Counted from the first letter of the stretch, positions 19,837 to 31,825 are shown. The stretch is DNA of 64,000 nucleotides from Variovorax sp. OV700 (GCF_900099805.1 NZ_FNDR01000013.1:117466-181465); one strand, 5' to 3'. Notes: a model not told the origin generated them from the letters alone. Numbers and translations are program-made.

Positions 19837-20805
19837 ATGGTCAAGACGGTAGTTGTGAAATTCGCCTCCCTGCTGGCCGCAGGCGCATGTGCAGCGGGCA
19901 TGGCTGGAACGGCCGCCGCGCAGGAAACAAAAATTGCGCTCGGCATGTCCGGCTGGACCGGCTTCGCGCCGCTCTCGCTAGCCGACAAGGCCGGCATCTT
20001 CAAGAAGAACGGCCTGGACGTCGAACTCAAGATGATTCCGCAGAAGGACCGCCACCTGGCGCTGGCCTCGGGCGCCATCCAGTGCGCTGCCACCACGGTG
20101 GAAACGCACGTGGCCTGGAACGCCAACGGCGTGCCCATCGTGCAGATCTTCCAGATGGACAAGTCCTACGGCGCCGACGGCCTCGCGGTGCGCAACGACG
20201 TGAAGGGCTTTGCCGACCTCAAGGGCAAGACCATCGGCGTGAGCGCGCCCGGCACCGCGCCTTACTTCGGCCTGGCCTGGATGCTCAACAAGAACGGCAT
20301 GACGCTGAAGGATGTGAAGCTGGTCTCGCTCGAGCCGCAGCCTGCTGCCCAAGCCTTCGTGGCCGGCCAGAACGACGCCGCCATGACCTACGAGCCGTAT
20401 CTTTCGACCGTGCGCGCCAACCCCACCGCCGGCAAGATCCTGGCCACCACGCTCGACTACCCGATGGTGATGGACACCGTGGGTTGCGCGCCCACTTGGC
20501 TCAAGGCCAACGCCAAGGCTGCACAGGCGCTGACCCAGTCGTACTTCGAGGCGCTCGACATGATCAAGGCCGACCCGGCCAAGGCCAACGAGCTCATGGG
20601 CTCGGCCGTGAAGCAGAGCGGCGAGCAGTTCGCCAAGTCGTCGGCCTACCTGCGCTGGCAGGACAAGGCGGCCAACCAGAAGTTCTTTGCGGGCGAACTC
20701 ACCAGCTTCATGAAGGAAGCCACGCCCATCCTGCTGGAGGCCGGCGTGATCCGCAAGGCGCCTGAAGATTTCACGGCCACGTTCGATGCAAGCTTCGTCA
20801 AGTAA
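19837..20805 (+). CDS. ABC transporter substrate-binding protein (NMT1/SsuA type) of the hut cluster
   Basis: A 322-aa periplasmic receptor with a signal peptide (residues 1-28, cleavage after GTAAA). The NMT1/THI5-like fold is shown by LGMSGWTGFAPLSLADKAG, GIFKKNGLDVELKM, LKGKTIGVSAPGTAPYFGL and DAAMTYEPYL. Related proteins bind taurine, nitrate, pyrimidine precursors or other small polar molecules. Here the gene opens a run that continues into permease, ATPase, hutC and hutHUDIFG and has a HutC-like site upstream, so histidine or urocanate is the likely ligand. AGGAG lies before ATG 19837; an upstream ATG (19792) lacks this and would spoil the signal peptide. Confidence 0.85.
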   Translation: MVKTVVVKFASLLAAGACAAGMAGTAAAQETKIALGMSGWTGFAPLSLADKAGIFKKNGLDVELKMIPQKDRHLALASGAIQCAATTVETHVAWNANGVPIVQIFQMDKSYGADGLAVRNDVKGFADLKGKTIGVSAPGTAPYFGLAWMLNKNGMTLKDVKLVSLEPQPAAQAFVAGQNDAAMTYEPYLSTVRANPTAGKILATTLDYPMVMDTVGCAPTWLKANAKAAQALTQSYFEALDMIKADPAKANELMGSAVKQSGEQFAKSSAYLRWQDKAANQKFFAGELTSFMKEATPILLEAGVIRKAPEDFTATFDASFVK

Positions 20806-21663
20806 GGCCCTGCCGCAGGTGCCGCCGCGTTCGGCGGCGCCTGCACCGGCCGTCTCCCCCCAAGCCGCCGCGCCCGCTCGGCGCCGTTCGCTCGCGCCGC
20901 TCGAGCCCATCAGCGGGCGCGCCCGCGTGCTGCTCGGGCTGGGCTTCTTCGTGGCCTTCGTGCTCGTGTGGTCCATCGCCACGATCGGCGGCTTCGTGCC
21001 GCCGACCTTCCTCGCCAGCCCGCCGGCCATGCTCAAGGAAGGCTGGATGCTCTTTGCCGAGTTCGGCTTCATCGGCGACATCGGCATGACCGTGTGGCGC
21101 GTGTTCGGCGGCTTCCTGCTGGCGGCCGTGTTCGCGGTGCCGCTGGGCATCGCGATGGGCACGTGGAAAACGGTCGAGGCTTTCTTCGAGCCCTTCGTCT
21201 CGTTCTGCCGCTATCTGCCGGCCTCCGCGTTCATTCCGCTGCTCATCCTGTGGGCGGGCCTCGGCGAAATGCAGAAGCTGCTGGTGATTTTCATCGGCTC
21301 GTTCTTCCAGATCGTGCTGATGGTGGCCGTGACCGTGGGTGGCGCGCGGCGCGATCTCGTCGAAGCCGCCTACACGCTGGGCGCCAACAGCCGCGGCATC
21401 GTGGCGCGCGTGCTCATTCCGGGTGCCGCACCCGGCATTGCTGAAACGCTGCGCCTCGTGCTCGGCTGGGCCTGGACCTACGTGATCGTGGCGGAGCTCA
21501 TCGGCTCCTCGTCGGGCATCGGCCACATGATCACCGACAGCCAGGCGCTCCTGAACACCGGGCAGATCATCTTCGGGATCATCGTGATCGGCGTCATCGG
21601 GCTGGTGTCCGACTTCGCTTTCAAGGCACTGAACCGCCGCCTCTTTGCATGGGCGGCACTGTG

Positions 21664-21664
<1 letters not shown>
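20786..21664 (+). CDS. ABC transporter permease (TauC/SsuC type) of the hut cluster
   Basis: A 292-aa inner-membrane permease with about six transmembrane helices after a Pro/Ala-rich cytoplasmic leader of ~45 residues. The ATPase-contact loop reads EAAYTLGANSRGIVARVLIPGAAPGI, the EAA motif of the binding-protein-dependent transport family. Its start overlaps the end of the receptor gene by 20 bases and its stop overlaps the ATPase start (TGATG), so the three are translated as one unit. Together with the receptor and the ATPase it would import a histidine-pathway substrate. Confidence 0.88.
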
Positions 21665-22452
<788 letters not shown>

Positions 22453-22453
22453 C

Positions 22454-23191
22454 ATGAAACGCGACGTGCCGTCCCTCGCGCTCTATGCGCAAGTCAAGGA
22501 TCACATCTCCCGCAAGATCCAGGACGGCACCTGGGCGGCCGGCCACCGCCTGCCGTCCGAAAGCGAACTGGTCGCGCAGTTCGGTATCTCGCGCATGACG
22601 GTGAACCGCGCGCTGCGCGAGCTCATGGAGCAGGGCCGCATCGTGCGCGTGGCCGGCGTTGGCAGTTTCGTGGCCGAGAACAAGCCGCAGTCCACGCTGC
22701 TGCAGATTGCCAACATCGCGAGCGAAATCCGCCAGCGCGGGCATGACTACCGCTGCGAGATGCTCGCCGTGGAGCGCGTTGCCGCATCACCCGACGTGGC
22801 GGCCTGGCTCGACATGCGCGCGGGCACCTCGGTGTTCCACAGCGTCTGCCTGCACCTGGAGAACGACACGCCGGTGCAGCTCGAAGAGCGCTACGTCAAT
22901 CCGCTGGTTGTGCCCGATTTCCTCGAGCAGGACTTTGCCGCCGTGCCGCCCAGCGAGTACCTGGTGCGCAACGTGCCCTTCGACCAGATCGAACACGTCG
23001 TCGATGCCGTGCTGCCCACTGCGGAGCAGGCGAGCCGGCTCGCGATGGAGCCCACCGATCCCTGCCTTCTGCTCACGCGCCGCACATGGACGCGCAACAC
23101 GCCGGTCACCTGGGTGCGCTGCCTGCATCCGGCGTCGCGCTACAGCCTGGGCAGCCGCTTTAAAGCCGACGGCAACCCGTCCTTCGGCTGA
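22454..23191 (+). CDS. hutC: Histidine utilisation repressor HutC (GntR family)
   Basis: A 245-aa GntR/HutC-family repressor. The winged helix at residues 5-75 shows LYAQVKDHISRKIQ, RLPSESELVAQFGISRMTVN and GRIVRVAGVGSFVAE; the C-terminal UTRA domain (~residues 95-235) binds the inducer, urocanate in characterised HutC proteins, and contains QLEERYVNPLVVPDFLEQDF. It lies between the transporter and hutH, and TGTA-type palindromes are found before both the transporter and hutH, which is the expected autoregulated layout. Confidence 0.95.
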   Translation: MKRDVPSLALYAQVKDHISRKIQDGTWAAGHRLPSESELVAQFGISRMTVNRALRELMEQGRIVRVAGVGSFVAENKPQSTLLQIANIASEIRQRGHDYRCEMLAVERVAASPDVAAWLDMRAGTSVFHSVCLHLENDTPVQLEERYVNPLVVPDFLEQDFAAVPPSEYLVRNVPFDQIEHVVDAVLPTAEQASRLAMEPTDPCLLLTRRTWTRNTPVTWVRCLHPASRYSLGSRFKADGNPSFG

Positions 23192-23231
23192 TTTTTTCGT
23201 CACGGAAACCGAACGTTTTCTCTCGCAACCA

Positions 23232-23244
23232 CTTGTATAGACAG
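23232..23244. promoter_or_regulatory. HutC-like operator site 3, at the hutH start
   Basis: CTTGTATAGACAG lies immediately before hutH; its last base is six bases from the ATG, so a bound repressor would block transcription elongation or cover the ribosome binding region (ACAGG) rather than the core promoter. It shares TGTATAGACAG with site 1. Confidence 0.6.
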
Positions 23245-23250
23245 GCTCAC

Positions 23251-24798
23251 ATGCCAAGCAATCACACAACCACACTGACCCTCACGCCCGGCAAGGTGGA
23301 CCTTGCGATGTTGCGTTGCATCCAGGCTGGCGGCGTGCGGCTGGCGCTCGACCCTTCCGTGCAAGAGGGCATGGCCCGCGCCGAAGCGGCGGTGCGCCAC
23401 ATCGTCGACAACGACCAGGTGGTTTACGGCATTAACACCGGCTTCGGCAAGCTCGCGAGCACGCGCATCGGCAACGACCACCTGGCCGACCTGCAACGCA
23501 ACCTCGTGCTCTCGCACAGCGTGGGCACTGGTGAGGCGCTGGCCGCGCCTGTCGTGCGCATGGTGCTGGCCACCAAGGCCGTGAGCCTGGCGCGCGGCCA
23601 TTCGGGCGTGCGGCCCGCGCTGGTCGATGCATTGCTGGCCCTGTTCAATGCGGGCGTCATGCCGCGCATTCCGTGCAAGGGCTCGGTCGGCGCCTCGGGC
23701 GATCTCGCGCCGCTCGCGCACATGGCCTGCGTACTCATCGGCGAGGGCGAGGCCACCACGGCCGACGGCGCCGTGGTCAGCGGCGCCGAGGCCATGCGCC
23801 TCGTCGGCCTGGAGCCCTTCGTGCTCGGCCCCAAGGAAGGCCTGGCGCTGCTCAACGGCACGCAGGTGTCGACCGCGCTTGCGCTCGCAGGGCTGTTCGG
23901 CGCCGAAGACGTGTTCGCCTCGGCCTTGATGTCGGGCGCGCTCTCGCTCGAAGCCATCCAGGGTTCGATCAAGCCTTTCGATGCGCGCATTCACGCCGCG
24001 CGCGGCCAGCCAGGACAAATTGCAGTGGCGGGCGCGGTGCGCACGCTGCTCGAGGGCAGCGAGATCGTGCCGTCGCACGCCGACTGCGGCCGCGTGCAAG
24101 ACCCGTACTCGGTGCGCTGCATCCCGCAGGTGATGGGCGCCTGTCTCGACAACCTCGCGCACGCCGCGCGCGTGCTGGTGATCGAAGCCAATGCCGCATC
24201 GGACAACCCGCTGGTGTTCTGCGACACCGGTGAAGTGATTTCAGGCGGCAACTTCCACGCCGAGCCGGTCGCCTTTGCGGCCGACATCATCGCGCTGGCC
24301 GTGAGCGAAGTCGGCGCCATTGCAGAACGCCGCATCGCGCTCCTGCTCGACACCGGCCTCTCGGGACTGCCGCCGTTCCTGGTGCACGACGGCGGCCTCA
24401 ACTCCGGCTTCATGATCGCGCAGGTCACGGCCGCGGCCCTTGCGTCGGAGAACAAGTCGCTCGCGCATCCGGCGAGCGTCGACAGCCTGCCGACTTCGGC
24501 CAACCAGGAAGACCACGTGTCGATGGCCACTTTTGCGGCGCGCCGTCTGGGCGACATGGTCAACAACACGGCGGTGGTGGTGGGCATCGAAGCCATGGCT
24601 GCCGCGCAGGGCATCGAATTGAAGCGTGGCCTCAAGAGCTCGCCGCTGGTCGAAGCCGAATTCGCCGCCATCCGCCAGAAGGTCGCTTTTCTCGAACGCG
24701 ACCGCTACCTCGCGCCCGACATCGAAGCCATGCGTCAGTGGGCGCTGAAGGCCGAGCTGCCGGACGCGCTGCTGAACATCCTGCCCAGCCATTCGTAA
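23251..24798 (+). CDS. hutH: Histidine ammonia-lyase
   Basis: A 515-aa histidase, first step of histidine degradation: L-histidine to trans-urocanate and ammonia. The MIO prosthetic group forms from Ala-Ser-Gly in GSVGASGDLAPLAHM (~residue 150). Other family marks are VYGINTGFGKLAS (active-site tyrosine), NGTQVSTALA, and NQEDHVSMATFAARR. Length and all blocks are normal. The ATG at 23251 is chosen; an in-frame TTG at 23233 lies inside the HutC-like site. It is followed after 32 bases by hutU. Confidence 0.97.
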   Translation: MPSNHTTTLTLTPGKVDLAMLRCIQAGGVRLALDPSVQEGMARAEAAVRHIVDNDQVVYGINTGFGKLASTRIGNDHLADLQRNLVLSHSVGTGEALAAPVVRMVLATKAVSLARGHSGVRPALVDALLALFNAGVMPRIPCKGSVGASGDLAPLAHMACVLIGEGEATTADGAVVSGAEAMRLVGLEPFVLGPKEGLALLNGTQVSTALALAGLFGAEDVFASALMSGALSLEAIQGSIKPFDARIHAARGQPGQIAVAGAVRTLLEGSEIVPSHADCGRVQDPYSVRCIPQVMGACLDNLAHAARVLVIEANAASDNPLVFCDTGEVISGGNFHAEPVAFAADIIALAVSEVGAIAERRIALLLDTGLSGLPPFLVHDGGLNSGFMIAQVTAAALASENKSLAHPASVDSLPTSANQEDHVSMATFAARRLGDMVNNTAVVVGIEAMAAAQGIELKRGLKSSPLVEAEFAAIRQKVAFLERDRYLAPDIEAMRQWALKAELPDALLNILPSHS

Positions 24799-24830
24799 GA
24801 ACCGACATCCCGATTGAGGAGAACCACGCC

Positions 24831-26558
<1,728 letters not shown>

Positions 26559-26569
26559 CGCTCGTATTT

Positions 26570-26680
26570 CTCCCTCCCCTTCCGGGGGAGGGCCGGGGTG
26601 GGGGCACGACGGCCTTTACCCCCGCGCAGCGCTCATTGGGCGCTGCCCCCATCCCAGCCTTCCCCCAGAGGGGGAAGGAG
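26570..26680. repeat. GC-rich palindromic repeat element, copy A
   Basis: About 110 bases beginning CTCCCTCCCC, GGGGGAGGG, GGGGTGGGGGCA and ending TGCCCCCATCCCAGCC, TTCCCCCAGAGGGGGAAGGAG. The two ends are inverted copies of each other, each with its own small stem (CCCTCCCC/GGGGGAGGG and TTCCCCC/GGGGGAA). Copies B (40356) and C (57743) have the same ends with different middles. Here it lies between hutU and hutD. Confidence 0.85.
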
Positions 26681-26694
26681 CAAGAGACCCCGTC

Positions 26695-27267
26695 GTGAAG
26701 AACGTGCGGCGTTTCTCGCGCGTCTCCCTGCCAGCCACGCCCTGGAAGAACGGCGGCGGCACCACGCAAGAGATCGCCAGCTGGCCCCCAGGCGCCGGGC
26801 TCGACGGCTTCGGCTGGCGCGCGAGCATCGCGACCATTGCGGCGTCAGGGCCGTTCTCGGTATTCGCGGGCGTCGACCGCAGCATCATGCTGCTGGAAGG
26901 CGACGGCGTGCGGCTGTTCACGCATGACGGGCGCGTGGAGCACCGGCTCGACGTGCCCCATCGGCCCTTCGCATTCAGCGGCGACGACGCGATCGATTGC
27001 ACGCTGCTCGGCGGTGCGTCGAATGATTTCAATGTGATGACGCGACACGGCCACTGGCGCGCCGACATGCAGGTGCTGGACCACGCATCGGCGATAGAGA
27101 GCGCCCCGCATGGCGTGCTGCTGGCCCTGCGCGGCGCATGGCGCTTGAACGACGAGGCATGTGCCGAAGGCGAGGGACTGCACTGGGCCGACGCGGCCCA
27201 GGCTTGGCGCGCGGTTCCGGAGGGCGAAGACGCGCGGCTGGTGGCGGTTCGCATCGTGTCGGCGTAA
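26695..27267 (+). CDS. hutD: HutD family protein
   Basis: A 190-aa cupin-like protein of the HutD/Ves family. Family blocks are TPWKNGGGTTQEIA, FGWRASIATIAASGPFSVFAGVDRSIMLLEGDG and FSGDDAIDCTLLGGASNDFNVM. HutD is found only in some hut operons; it is not an enzyme of the pathway, and work in Pseudomonas suggests it limits operon activity, perhaps by binding formylglutamate or a similar product. The start is GTG 26695; the only purine-rich ribosome-binding candidate is GGAAGGAG at the end of the upstream repeat, 14 bases away, so expression may depend on that element or on coupling. Confidence 0.9.
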   Translation: MKNVRRFSRVSLPATPWKNGGGTTQEIASWPPGAGLDGFGWRASIATIAASGPFSVFAGVDRSIMLLEGDGVRLFTHDGRVEHRLDVPHRPFAFSGDDAIDCTLLGGASNDFNVMTRHGHWRADMQVLDHASAIESAPHGVLLALRGAWRLNDEACAEGEGLHWADAAQAWRAVPEGEDARLVAVRIVSA

Positions 27268-27289
27268 CCTGCGAAAAAGAAAGAGGACG

Positions 27290-28516
27290 ATGAACCCCGC
27301 CAACGAATATCCATCGGCAGACGGGCTCTGGACCGGCCTGCGTCTTGCAACCGACGCGGGCGTCGAAGCCGCCATCGCGGTGACGGACGGCATGATCCGC
27401 TGGGTCGGCGCCCGCGATGCGCTGCCTGCCGAATTCGCTTCTCTCGTGCCGCACGACGGCGGCGGCGCGCTCGTCACGCCGGGCCTGGTCGATTGCCACA
27501 CGCACCTGGTCTACGGCGGCCAACGCGCCAACGAGTTCGCGATGCGGCTTGCCGGCGCCACCTATGAAGAAGTGGCAAAGGCCGGCGGCGGCATCGTCTC
27601 GTCGGTGCGCGCCACGCGCGAAGCCGACGAAGACACGCTCTTCGCAGAAGCCGCGCCGCGGCTCGCGCAGCTGCTGGCCGATGGCGTGTGCGCCATCGAG
27701 ATCAAGTCGGGCTATGGCCTGTCGCTGGAACACGAGCGCAAGCAATTGCGCGTGGCGCGGCGCCTGGGCGACGCGTACGGCGTCACCGTGCGCACTACGT
27801 TCCTCGGCGCGCATGCGCTGCCGCCCGAATACGCAGGCCGCAGCGGCGACTACATCGACCTTGTCTGCGATCAGATGCTGCCCGCGCTCGCGGCCGAAGG
27901 GCTGGTCGATGCGGTGGACGTGTTCTGCGAACGCATCGCCTTTTCGCTCGAGGAAACCGAGCAGGTCTTCAAGGCCGCGAAGGCGTTGGGCCTGCCGGTC
28001 AAGCTGCATGCGGAGCAGCTCTCCGACATGGGCGGCGCCGCGCTGGCCGCGCGCTACGGCGCGCTCTCGTGCGACCACATCGAGCACCTGTCGGCCGAAG
28101 GCATCGAGGCCATGCGCCAGTCGGGCACCGTGGCCGTGCTACTGCCGGGCGCCTACTACACGCTGCGCGACACGCACCTGCCGCCCATCGAGGCGCTGCG
28201 CGCCGCCGGCGTGCCGATGGCCGTGTCGACCGACCACAACCCCGGCACCTCGCCGGCACTGAGCCTGCTCTTAATGATGAACATGGCATGCACGCTGTTC
28301 CGCCTCACCGTGCCCGAAGCGCTGGCCGGCGTCACGGTGCATGCGGCGCGCGCGCTGGGCCTGTCCTCCACGCACGGCGTGATCGCCGAAGGCATGCCCG
28401 CCAACTTCGTGCTCTGGAACGTGCGCGATGCGGCCGAGCTCGCCTACTGGTTCGGCCAGCGGCCCGTGCGCAGCGTCGTGCGGCGGGGCCGCATCGCCGT
28501 GGGAGCCGCCGTATGA
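27290..28516 (+). CDS. hutI: Imidazolonepropionase
   Basis: A 408-aa amidohydrolase-superfamily enzyme that opens 4-imidazolone-5-propionate to N-formimidoyl-L-glutamate. Metal and substrate blocks: PGLVDCHTHLVYGGQRANEF (HxH), AGGGIVSSVRATR, IKSGYGLSLEHE, KLHAEQLSDMGG (metal histidine), DHIEHL and STDHNPGTSP (catalytic aspartate). ATG 27290 follows AGAGGA. The stop overlaps the hutF start (ATGA). The order hutD-hutI-hutF-hutG is standard for the five-step pathway. Confidence 0.97.
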   Translation: MNPANEYPSADGLWTGLRLATDAGVEAAIAVTDGMIRWVGARDALPAEFASLVPHDGGGALVTPGLVDCHTHLVYGGQRANEFAMRLAGATYEEVAKAGGGIVSSVRATREADEDTLFAEAAPRLAQLLADGVCAIEIKSGYGLSLEHERKQLRVARRLGDAYGVTVRTTFLGAHALPPEYAGRSGDYIDLVCDQMLPALAAEGLVDAVDVFCERIAFSLEETEQVFKAAKALGLPVKLHAEQLSDMGGAALAARYGALSCDHIEHLSAEGIEAMRQSGTVAVLLPGAYYTLRDTHLPPIEALRAAGVPMAVSTDHNPGTSPALSLLLMMNMACTLFRLTVPEALAGVTVHAARALGLSSTHGVIAEGMPANFVLWNVRDAAELAYWFGQRPVRSVVRRGRIAVGAAV

Positions 28517-29898
28517 CGCAAACGCTTTTCGCGGCCGACGCCTTGCTGCCCGATGGCTGGGCGAAGAACGTCCTGATGTCGTGGAACGACGCTGGCCAGC
28601 TCGCGCAGGTGCAGTCTGCCGTGCTGCCTGCCACCGGCGCGCAGGTGGCGAATGGCCCCGTGATTCCTGGCATGCCCAACCTGCATTCGCACGCCTTCCA
28701 GCGCGCCTTCGCGGGCCTCACCGAGCATCGCGCCGGGCAGCACGACAGCTTCTGGAGCTGGCGCACCCTGATGTACCGCTTTGCCGCGCGCCTCGGCCCG
28801 CAGCACATGGAGGCCATTGCCACCTGGCTCTATGCCGAGATGCTCGAGGCCGGCTACACCAGCGTCTGCGAGTTCCAGTATGTGCACCACGCCGCCGACG
28901 GCCGCCCGTATGCCGACGATGCGACGCTGAGCCTCGCGCTGCTGCGCGCCGCGCAAAAGGTGGGCATCGGCTTCACGCTGCTGCCCGTGCTCTACCAGAC
29001 CAGCGGCTTCGGCGGCCTGCCGCCCAACGAAGGGCAGCGCCGCTTCATCCGCTCGACCGATTCGATGCTGCGCCTGCTCGACACGCTCAAGCCCGCATGC
29101 GATGCAGCGGACGCGCGACTCGGGTTGGCGCCGCACTCGCTGCGCGCCGTTCCGCCCGATGCGCTGCGCGAAGCCGTCGCGGGGCTCGAAGCCATCGACC
29201 GCAGCGCGCCCATTCACATCCACATTGCCGAGCAGACCAAGGAAGTCGACGACTGCGTGGCGTGGAGCGGCCAGCGTCCGGCGGCCTGGCTGCTCGACCA
29301 TGCGCCGGTCGATGCGCGCTGGTGCCTCGTGCATGCCACGCACATGGACGCGGCCGAATACGCGCGCGGCGCAAAGAGCGGCGCGGTCGCCGGCCTGTGC
29401 CCGACCACCGAAGCGAATCTTGGCGACGGCATCTTCGATTTCCCGGCATGGCGCCACCATGGCGGGGCCTGGGGCGTGGGGTCCGACAGCCATGCCACGG
29501 TCAACGCGGCGGAAGAGTTGCTGATGCTCGAATACAGCCAGCGCCTGGGCAAACGGCAGCGCAACGTCGGCGCCAGCGCGGCGCAGCCGCACGTGGCCAC
29601 TGCTCTCACGCTCGAAGCGGTGCGCGGTGGCGCGCAGGCATCGGGCCGGGCCATCGGCGGCCTGGCCGCGGGGCAGCAGGCCGACTTCGTCGTGCTCGAT
29701 GCCGCGCAGCTTGCGCTGCAGGGCCTCGGCGCGCCCGACATGCTGTCGTCGCATGTCTTCGCCAGCCACCGCACATCGGCCATCGATGCGGTCTGGGTGT
29801 CCGGCCGGCCGCGCGTCGTGGCGGGCCGTCACGCATTGCACCAAGAGGCTGCCGCCGCATTCGTCGCGGCGCGCAGCCAGCTTCTTCTGGAAAATTGA
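28513..29898 (+). CDS. hutF: Formimidoylglutamate deiminase
   Basis: A 461-aa amidohydrolase-superfamily enzyme: N-formimidoyl-L-glutamate plus water to N-formyl-L-glutamate and ammonia. Blocks: PGMPNLHSHAFQRAFAGLTE (HxH), DSFWSWRTLMYRFA, GLAPHSLRAV, IHIHIAEQTKEVDDC (metal histidine and catalytic glutamate), LVHATHMD and GVGSDSHATV (aspartate). Together with HutG this gives the pathway that releases formate, not the one-step formiminoglutamase route. ATG 28513 overlaps the hutI stop. Confidence 0.96.
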   Translation: MTQTLFAADALLPDGWAKNVLMSWNDAGQLAQVQSAVLPATGAQVANGPVIPGMPNLHSHAFQRAFAGLTEHRAGQHDSFWSWRTLMYRFAARLGPQHMEAIATWLYAEMLEAGYTSVCEFQYVHHAADGRPYADDATLSLALLRAAQKVGIGFTLLPVLYQTSGFGGLPPNEGQRRFIRSTDSMLRLLDTLKPACDAADARLGLAPHSLRAVPPDALREAVAGLEAIDRSAPIHIHIAEQTKEVDDCVAWSGQRPAAWLLDHAPVDARWCLVHATHMDAAEYARGAKSGAVAGLCPTTEANLGDGIFDFPAWRHHGGAWGVGSDSHATVNAAEELLMLEYSQRLGKRQRNVGASAAQPHVATALTLEAVRGGAQASGRAIGGLAAGQQADFVVLDAAQLALQGLGAPDMLSSHVFASHRTSAIDAVWVSGRPRVVAGRHALHQEAAAAFVAARSQLLLEN

Positions 29899-29902
29899 GC
29901 CC

Positions 29903-30727
29903 ATGAGTTTCACCACCACCGAACCCGCATTCCGCTTTCGCCAGGGCACGCGTCCCTTGCTGATCTCGATGCCGCATGTCGGCACCCACGTGCCGCCCGC
30001 GCTCGCCGCCCGCTTCACGGAAGAGGCGCGCCACGTGCCCGACACCGACTGGCACCTCGAGCGGCTCTACGACTTTGCCGACGAACTCGGCGCCTCGGTG
30101 CTCGTCGCCACGCATTCGCGCTACGTGATCGATCTGAACCGTCCGCCGGACGGCGCGAGCCTTTATCCGGGCCAGAGCGTCACCGGCCTCTGCCCGGTCG
30201 ACACTTTCGATGACACGCCCGTCTACGCATCCAACGACGACCTGCCGGGCGACGAAGAAATCGCCGCGCGTCGCGACGCCATCTGGCGCCCGTACCACGA
30301 GCAGCTGCAGACTGAGATCGATCGCCTGAAGGTCGCGCACGGCACCATCGCGCTGTGGGACGCGCACTCGATCCGCTCGGTGCTCCCGCGCTTCTTCGAA
30401 GGCAAGCTGCCCGACCTGAACCTGGGCACCGGCAACGGCACGAGCTGCGATCCGGCGCTGGCCGCCACGCTGCTCGATATCGCCAAGTCGGCCGAATCGG
30501 CCACGGGCTACACCGGCGTACTCAACGGCCGCTTCAAGGGCGGCCACATCACGCGCCAGTACGGCAACCCCGCCGCAGGCGTGCACGCTGTGCAGCTGGA
30601 GATGACGCAGTCGAGCTACATGCAGGAGACGCTGCCCTTCGACTACCTGCCTGATGTGGCGGCCGGCGTGCAGCCGCACGTGCGGCGCATGATCGAAGCG
30701 GTGCTGGCCTTCGTCGAAAACCGCTAA
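29903..30727 (+). CDS. hutG: N-formylglutamate deformylase
   Basis: A 274-aa member of the N-formylglutamate amidohydrolase family, releasing L-glutamate and formate, the last histidine degradation step. Blocks: LLISMPHVGTHVPP, DTDWHLERLYDFADELGA, YVIDLNRPPDGASLYPGQ, LWDAHSIRSVLPRFFEG (metal-binding region), GRFKGGHITRQYGNPAAGVHAVQLEM (quoted in parts: FKGGHITR, HAVQLEMTQSSY). It starts four bases after hutF and is probably the last gene of the operon; a 48-base gap leads to the metH gene. Confidence 0.95.
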   Translation: MSFTTTEPAFRFRQGTRPLLISMPHVGTHVPPALAARFTEEARHVPDTDWHLERLYDFADELGASVLVATHSRYVIDLNRPPDGASLYPGQSVTGLCPVDTFDDTPVYASNDDLPGDEEIAARRDAIWRPYHEQLQTEIDRLKVAHGTIALWDAHSIRSVLPRFFEGKLPDLNLGTGNGTSCDPALAATLLDIAKSAESATGYTGVLNGRFKGGHITRQYGNPAAGVHAVQLEMTQSSYMQETLPFDYLPDVAAGVQPHVRRMIEAVLAFVENR

Positions 30728-30775
30728 AGCACCGACGGCCGCCAAGGGCAGCCCCGCTTCCTACAATCAGGGGCT

Positions 30776-31825
30776 ATGAAGCCCGTCATCTACACCCGCG
30801 GCCAGGCACTCGCCGGCATCCTCGAAAAGCGCATCGCCATCCTCGATGGCGCGATGGGCACGATGATCCAGCGCTTCAAGCTCACCGAAGAGCAGTACCG
30901 CGGCGAGCGCTTCAAGGACTTCGAGCGCGACGTGAAGGGCAACAACGAGCTGCTCTCGCTCACGCGGCCCGACGTGATCCGCGACATCCACGAGGGCTAT
31001 CTCGCAGCCGGCGCCGACCTGATCGAGACCAACACCTTTGGCGCGACCACCATCGCGCAGGAGGACTACAAAATGGCGCATCTCGCGCGCGAGATGAACC
31101 TCGAATCGGCCAAGCTCGCACGCGCGGCCTGCGACAAGTTCAGCACGCCGGACAAGCCGCGCTTCGTGGCCGGCGCCCTGGGCCCGACGCCCAAGACCGC
31201 GAGCATCAGCCCCGACGTGAACGACCCGGGCGCGCGCAACGTCGATTTCGAGCAGCTGCGCGCGGCCTATTACGAGCAGACCGAGGCGCTGGTCGAAGGC
31301 GGCGCCGACGTGATCCTGGTCGAAACGATCTTCGACACGCTCAACGCCAAGGCGGCCCTGTTCGCGGTGGACGAGTATTTCGACAACAGCGGCCAGCGCC
31401 TGCCGCTGATCATCAGCGGCACCGTGACCGACGCTTCAGGCCGCATCCTGAGCGGCCAGACCGTGACCGCGTTCTGGCACAGCGTGCGCCATGCGCAGCC
31501 GCTGGCCGTGGGGCTCAACTGCGCGCTAGGCGCGGCGCTGATGCGACCCTATATCCAGGAACTGGCGAAGGTGGCGGGCGACACCTTCATCAGCTGCTAC
31601 CCGAACGCCGGCCTGCCCAATCCGATGAGCGAAACCGGCTTCGACGAGACGCCGGACGTCACCTCGCGGCTGCTGCACGAGTTCGCGGCGGAAGGGCTGG
31701 TGAACATCGTCGGCGGCTGCTGCGGCACCACGCCGGACCACATCGCGGCGATCGGCAAGGCGGTGGCGCCGATTGGAGGCCGCATGCTGAACAACAACGC
31801 CGGCTTCTATCGCGAAGCAGCGTAG
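30776..31825 (+). CDS. metH: Methionine synthase, homocysteine-binding module (split MetH, N-terminal part)
   Basis: A 349-aa protein equal to the first domain of cobalamin-dependent methionine synthase: ILDGAMGTMIQRFKLTE near the N-terminus, IETNTFGATTIAQ, VAGALGPTPKTAS, and the three zinc-binding cysteines in GLNCALG and VGGCCGTTPDH. It binds and activates homocysteine for methyl transfer from methylcobalamin. The folate, cobalamin and reactivation domains are encoded separately at 34382-37129, so the two proteins must act together. A frameshift is unlikely because the protein ends cleanly and three genes lie between. ATG 30776 has no strong ribosome-binding site. Confidence 0.94.
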   Translation: MKPVIYTRGQALAGILEKRIAILDGAMGTMIQRFKLTEEQYRGERFKDFERDVKGNNELLSLTRPDVIRDIHEGYLAAGADLIETNTFGATTIAQEDYKMAHLAREMNLESAKLARAACDKFSTPDKPRFVAGALGPTPKTASISPDVNDPGARNVDFEQLRAAYYEQTEALVEGGADVILVETIFDTLNAKAALFAVDEYFDNSGQRLPLIISGTVTDASGRILSGQTVTAFWHSVRHAQPLAVGLNCALGAALMRPYIQELAKVAGDTFISCYPNAGLPNPMSETGFDETPDVTSRLLHEFAAEGLVNIVGGCCGTTPDHIAAIGKAVAPIGGRMLNNNAGFYREAA

